The position numbers were made by a program, and so were the translations under genes. A stretch of DNA of 8,904 nt from Alphaproteobacteria bacterium (GTDB lineage Bacteria > Pseudomonadota > Alphaproteobacteria > Micavibrionales > CSBR16-224): contig SBHI01000070.1 of assembly GCA_006226225.1 (NCBI GenBank), positions 1 to 8,904 of the forward strand. The letters are read 5' to 3'. The notes under the pieces were generated by a model that saw only the letters and a list, made by a program, of their open reading frames with translations, had not been told where the DNA came from and searched no databases. Within the stretch, counting starts at the first letter, position 1; each line of letters opens with the position of its first letter. Shown piece by piece: positions 5,436 to 8,904 of the stretch.

Positions 5436-7496
5436 CTAATTAAAATATTCGGTATTATCGCCGCGAATAACGGGCCCGTTGCCGCCTCCGCCGCCAAACA
5501 GACGGATGAGGCCGCCGATACCGCCGTTGCTCTCACTTTGCGGCGGCACGTAGCGTAGCCTCTGCATATCCGTCACTGCGAAAATATCTCCCCACAGCTT
5601 GGCCGGAAGACCGCCACCCGTGACATTTTTCATCGGACTGCCATCGTCATTCCCCATCCAGACCCCGGCAACGATATCCGGCGTATAACCGACAAACCAC
5701 GCATCGCGGGCATCCTGACTGGTACCGGTTTTACCGCGCACTGCAAGACCGGACGCAGCAGCATTACGGCCTGTGCCACCCTCATCCGTAACAGACAGCA
5801 GCATATAATCCAGTTTGCGAATGGCGGATGGCGGAAACAGCCTGTCACGCGGCGGGTTTTCACGCGTAAACAGCAATTGCCCGCCCTCGTCCCTGATTTC
5901 CAGCACGGCATAGGGATAAACCGCCCGTCCGGTATTGGCAAACACCGCATAGGCCGTCACCATATCCAGCAGTGTGACCTCGCTGGAACCCAGCGCAAGG
6001 CTAAGATCGCGGCGCAGCGGTGTTGAAATGCCCGCACGGCGCGCCACAGCCAGCACATTGCCGATCCCTGCCTGTTGCATCACCCGCACGGCCGCCGTAT
6101 TGAGGGATTTTGCCAAAGCCTGCTCCAGCGTAACCGTACCGTAATAGCGTCCGGCAAAGTTTTCGGGGCGATAGCCGCCTGCCTCGGAGGACGTAAACGG
6201 TTCGTCCCGCACCTTATCCTGCGGATCCATACCGCCGATCAATGCTGCCAGATAAATGAACGGTTTAAAGGCGGAACCGGGTTGGCGCTGCGCCTGTACC
6301 GCGCGGTTGAAACGGCTTTGCGCGTAATCGCGCCCGCCAACCATCGCCCTGACCGCGCCGTCGGGCGACATCGCAACGAAGGCCGCCTCACCCAATTGAT
6401 AAGCTTTCTCGTTTTCCTTCAGCATATGGCGAAGCTGCTGTGCCGCGCTGTTTTGCAGTCCGGCATCTATCGTTGTGCGCACAACAAGGTTACGCCCCGT
6501 TGTCCCGACAAAACTGCCGATACTGTCGGCGATCCAGTCCATGAAATGGCGATCTTCGTGATCACCGAACGTATTCACAAAACGCAGCGGCAAGTTTTCG
6601 GCCGTCATGCCTTTGATCTTGTCAGCGTTCAGATAGCCCGCATCCACCATCGCACCCAGTACCCGCATCGTCCGCTTCCGTGCCAGATCAGCGTTATTGA
6701 ACGGGGAGTAGCGCGACGGTGCCTGTAACAGCCCGATCAGCAGCGCGCCCTCCTCCAGATTAAGCGCTACGGCGGATTTGTTAAAATAGGTACGCGCAGC
6801 AGAATCAATCCCGTATGCCCCCGCCCCGAAATAAACACGGTTCAGATAGGCGGTCAGGATTTCCTCTTTTTCGAATTTCTGTTCCAGCCACAACGCCAGC
6901 AGCGCTTCCTGAATTTTGCGCTTTACGGTCTTATCGGCGCTGAGAAACATATTTTTTGCCAGCTGTTGCGTCAGGGTCGAGCCGCCTTCCACCAAGCGGC
7001 GTTCCCTCAAATTACGCAGCATGGCGCGGGCAAAGCCGCGCGGGTCGATACCGAAATGTTTAAAGAAACGACGGTCTTCTGTGGCCAGAAGCGCATTCAC
7101 GACATGGGCGGGCAGCGTATCAGCATAAACGGGATTGCCTTTAATACCGCCGTAATGGCCGACCGTTTTGCCGTCATGCGACAGGATGGTCATGCCGGTG
7201 CGCGCGGGCACGGCCACAATGTCATCCGAACCGGGCAGATCACGGGCATAATACAGAACCAGACAGAACAGAAACATTCCCGCCCAGATGGACAGGACAA
7301 AAAGCCACTTTCCCAGAAGCCGCAATTTCGACGCTTTATGCGTTGCGGGCTTCCGGGAAGGTTTTTTCTTTGTGGCTGTTTTTGTTGCCCGTGACGGGGT
7401 TTTGCGGGGCTTTTTGGCAGTTGTTGCCGCTTTGCTCCGCGTCCCCGTCTTTTTGGGCGTCCGTTTTTTTGCAGTTTTGCGCTTTTTTTGCGTCAT
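5436..7496 (-). CDS. Class A penicillin-binding protein (bifunctional transglycosylase/transpeptidase, PBP1A type)
   Basis: It polymerises lipid II into glycan strands and cross-links their peptides in the periplasm. The 686-residue protein starts with a cytoplasmic tail of about 57 residues made mostly of Lys, Arg, Thr, Ala and Pro, then one membrane anchor (about 60-84). The GT51 glycosyltransferase domain has ATEDRRFF with catalytic Glu140, EGGSTLTQQLAKN (170-182) and the second Glu197 in RKIQEALLALWLE, with the usual 57-residue spacing. The transpeptidase domain carries SAFK (Ser408 nucleophile, Lys411), SLN (464-466) and KTGT (589-592). The linker between the domains is short compared with the 850-residue E. 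coli PBP1a, so a large extra OB-type domain is not expected. The C-terminus is Gly-rich (about 656-673). The ATG at 7496-7494 has an in-frame stop two codons upstream and no Shine-Dalgarno, nine bases after the thiolase stop. Family symbols vary (mrcA, pbpG), so none is assigned. Confidence 0.95.
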   Translation of the reverse strand: MTQKKRKTAKKRTPKKTGTRSKAATTAKKPRKTPSRATKTATKKKPSRKPATHKASKLRLLGKWLFVLSIWAGMFLFCLVLYYARDLPGSDDIVAVPARTGMTILSHDGKTVGHYGGIKGNPVYADTLPAHVVNALLATEDRRFFKHFGIDPRGFARAMLRNLRERRLVEGGSTLTQQLAKNMFLSADKTVKRKIQEALLALWLEQKFEKEEILTAYLNRVYFGAGAYGIDSAARTYFNKSAVALNLEEGALLIGLLQAPSRYSPFNNADLARKRTMRVLGAMVDAGYLNADKIKGMTAENLPLRFVNTFGDHEDRHFMDWIADSIGSFVGTTGRNLVVRTTIDAGLQNSAAQQLRHMLKENEKAYQLGEAAFVAMSPDGAVRAMVGGRDYAQSRFNRAVQAQRQPGSAFKPFIYLAALIGGMDPQDKVRDEPFTSSEAGGYRPENFAGRYYGTVTLEQALAKSLNTAAVRVMQQAGIGNVLAVARRAGISTPLRRDLSLALGSSEVTLLDMVTAYAVFANTGRAVYPYAVLEIRDEGGQLLFTRENPPRDRLFPPSAIRKLDYMLLSVTDEGGTGRNAAASGLAVRGKTGTSQDARDAWFVGYTPDIVAGVWMGNDDGSPMKNVTGGGLPAKLWGDIFAVTDMQRLRYVPPQSESNGGIGGLIRLFGGGGGNGPVIRGDNTEYFN

Positions 7497-7505
7497 GCGT
7501 TATTT

Positions 7506-8696
7506 TTACGCGGCAATGCGCTCCACTGCGATGGCTGTGGCTTCACCGCCGCCGATGCACAGCGATGCGACGCCGCGTGTCAGGCCGCGTTTTTCCAGTG
7601 CGGACAGCAGTGTCACAATGATACGTGCGCCGGACGCGCCGATCGGGTGACCCAGCGAGCAGGCACCACCATTCACGTTGACTTTCTCATGCGGCAGGCT
7701 CAGCTGACGCATCGCCGCCAATGTAACCAGAGCGAAGGCCTCGTTGACTTCATAGAGATCAACATCATTTGCCGCCCAGCCGACACGCTCCAGCAGTTTT
7801 TGCGTGGCGCCGATCGGTGCCAGCGTAAATTCCGCCGGTTTTTGTGCATGGAAGGCATGGCCTTTGATTTCCGCAAGGATTTTCAAGCCGCGCTTTTCAG
7901 CTTCACTGCGGCGCATCAGCACCAGAGCCGCCGCACCGTCGGAGATCGAGCTGGCATTCGCCGCCGTCACCGTTCCGTCAGGATTGAAAGCCGGACGCAG
8001 TTCCGGAATTTTTTCCGGACGTGCGGTTTTCGGCGCTTCATCTTCCGTAATCGTAACCTCGCCTTTGCGGGTTTTCAGCGTCACAGGTGTAATTTCGTCG
8101 TTAAAGTCACCGTCTTTCTGGGCACGCTGTGCACGTGACAGTGATTCCAGTGCGAATTTATCCTGATCTTCGCGCGTAATTTGCAGGCTTTGCGCCGTAT
8201 CATCCGCGAAGAAGCCCATCAGCTTGCCGCGGTCATAGGCATCTTCCAGACCGTCCAAGAACATGCTGTCAGCGACTTTACCATGCCCCATGCGGTAACC
8301 GCCGCGGGCTTTGTCCAGCAGATAGGGGGCATTACTCATGCTTTCCATACCGCCTGCAACCATAACGGAAGAAGAACCGGCCAAAAGCAGGTCATGTGCA
8401 AACATCACGGCTTTCATACCGGAACCGCACATTTTATTGATGGTGGTTGCGCCTGTGGAAATCGGCAGACCCGCACCCAGTGTCGCCTGACGCGCCGGAG
8501 CCTGTCCCTGACCTGCAGGAAGTACACAGCCCATGATGACGTCTTCGATGGCGTCTGCGGACAGACCCGCACGCTCGACCGCCGCCTTGATGGCCGCTGC
8601 GCCCAGATCATAGGCCGGAAGTGACGACAGTTCACCCTGAAACGCGCCTTGCGCCGTGCGGGCTGTACTAACGATGACAATGGTATCTTCACTCAT
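7506..8696 (-). CDS. Acetyl-CoA acetyltransferase (thiolase)
   Basis: Thiolases of this type condense two acetyl-CoA to acetoacetyl-CoA, or run the reverse cleavage; the cytosolic enzyme feeds polyhydroxyalkanoate, ketone-body or isoprenoid routes, or degrades acetoacetyl-CoA. The 396-residue length is typical. The nucleophile Cys90 sits in NKMCGSGMKAV, followed by GGMESMSNAPYLL (115-127). The C-terminal half has the NEAF motif (318-321), GHPIGASG with His350, and the second catalytic cysteine Cys380 in CIGGGEATA. All catalytic residues are present, so the enzyme should be active. The ATG at 8696-8694 is set by a good Shine-Dalgarno sequence. Related genes are called phaA, atoB or thlA; no phaB or phaC is visible, so the pathway, and hence the symbol, cannot be fixed. 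It probably heads an operon with the PBP gene. Confidence 0.96.
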   Translation of the reverse strand: MSEDTIVIVSTARTAQGAFQGELSSLPAYDLGAAAIKAAVERAGLSADAIEDVIMGCVLPAGQGQAPARQATLGAGLPISTGATTINKMCGSGMKAVMFAHDLLLAGSSSVMVAGGMESMSNAPYLLDKARGGYRMGHGKVADSMFLDGLEDAYDRGKLMGFFADDTAQSLQITREDQDKFALESLSRAQRAQKDGDFNDEITPVTLKTRKGEVTITEDEAPKTARPEKIPELRPAFNPDGTVTAANASSISDGAAALVLMRRSEAEKRGLKILAEIKGHAFHAQKPAEFTLAPIGATQKLLERVGWAANDVDLYEVNEAFALVTLAAMRQLSLPHEKVNVNGGACSLGHPIGASGARIIVTLLSALEKRGLTRGVASLCIGGGEATAIAVERIAA

Positions 8697-8705
8697 AATT
8701 CAAAA

Positions 8706-8712
8706 CTCCTCT
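8706..8712 (-). promoter_or_regulatory. Ribosome-binding site of the thiolase gene
   Basis: On the minus strand AGAGGAG lies nine bases before the ATG at 8696-8694. It supports that start over downstream Met codons, and it contrasts with the PBP gene behind it, which has no such site. Confidence 0.8.
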
Positions 8713-8828
8713 GTTACTGAAAAAATGTCTTAAACATCTCCCCCAAGCGTCTTATTATGCTGCTTTGCACAAACACTCTAGCCCCTCGCCGGAAAAAAGA
8801 AAAGCCTTTCCTTGCTGTCGCTGGTAGG

Positions 8829-8858
8829 TTAAGAAATCCCGTCCGCAAAAGATAAAAT
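8829..8858 (+). promoter_or_regulatory. Possible sigma-70 type promoter facing the right edge
   Basis: TTAAGA (8829-8834, four of six to TTGACA) and TAAAAT (8853-8858, five of six to TATAAT) are separated by 18 bases. They lie in the 179-base divergent region (8697-8875) between the thiolase gene and a possible new gene. The match is modest and the region is locally AT-rich, so it may be chance. The rest of this region shows no clear hairpin, repeat or riboswitch-like fold by eye; the thiolase promoter must also lie here, but I could not identify it. Confidence 0.25.
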
Positions 8859-8875
8859 GAAGGTGTGTATAAAAT

Positions 8876-8904
8876 ATGGACGTTATCCTGAAATTTTTAC
8901 TGCT
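8876..8904 (+). CDS. Possible start of a gene truncated by the window edge
   Basis: An ATG at 8876-8878 opens a frame reading MDVILKFLL to the window end, with AAGGTG ten bases upstream as a possible ribosome-binding site. The residues are hydrophobic, which would suit a membrane-anchored or secreted protein, but nine residues identify nothing. A second ATG at 8857-8859 in another frame is also open to the edge and has no Shine-Dalgarno, so I prefer 8876. Direction away from the thiolase gene, after a typical divergent intergenic gap, supports a gene starting here. Confidence 0.3.

Noticed and set aside
6075..6728. A 217-residue open frame on the + strand antisense to the PBP gene
   Set aside because: It covers conserved catalytic parts of the PBP on the other strand and has no recognisable protein features.
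7488..8138. A 216-residue open frame on the + strand antisense to the thiolase gene
   Set aside because: Its composition (Arg, His, Gln, Cys rich) is typical of reversed coding DNA and no start site is visible.

Overview
The window holds seven confidently identified or well-supported genes and the start of a possible eighth. Gene content and style suggest a flagellated Gram-negative bacterium, most likely an alphaproteobacterium: rnc-era pair, a sigma-54 flagellar promoter in front of flgK-flgL, a class A penicillin-binding protein with a long basic cytoplasmic tail, and a biosynthetic-type thiolase. Base composition looks even and moderately GC-rich throughout. I see no insertion sequence, tRNA or rRNA gene, CRISPR array, prophage gene or other sign of recent transfer. 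The lineage is an inference from style, not a search result.

Layout: (1) bases 3-446 (+), a small helical protein whose start lies at or just beyond the left edge; (2) era and rnc (-), overlapping by a few bases and convergent with gene 1; (3) a 135-base divergent region between rnc and flgK with a textbook -24/-12 (sigma-54) promoter facing flgK; (4) flgK and flgL (+), the two hook-filament junction proteins, each with a strong Shine-Dalgarno sequence; (5) a bifunctional class A PBP and an acetyl-CoA acetyltransferase (-), nine bases apart and probably co-transcribed, thiolase first; (6) a 179-base divergent region, then a possible new gene running off the right edge.

Functionally this is a mosaic of housekeeping and motility genes. 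rnc and era both act on RNA and ribosome maturation. flgK and flgL are late-assembly flagellar proteins and share one sigma-54 promoter. The PBP builds peptidoglycan. The thiolase condenses or cleaves acetyl-CoA units. The genes are tightly packed: the convergent pairs leave only 10 and 6 bases, too little for intergenic terminators.

I did not find a convincing undescribed system. The points most worth a second look are the consensus sigma-54 promoter set in the rnc upstream region, a tandemly duplicated beta-type domain in FlgK, a possible degenerate Hpt-like fold in the first gene, and the histone-like basic tail and missing Shine-Dalgarno of the PBP gene.
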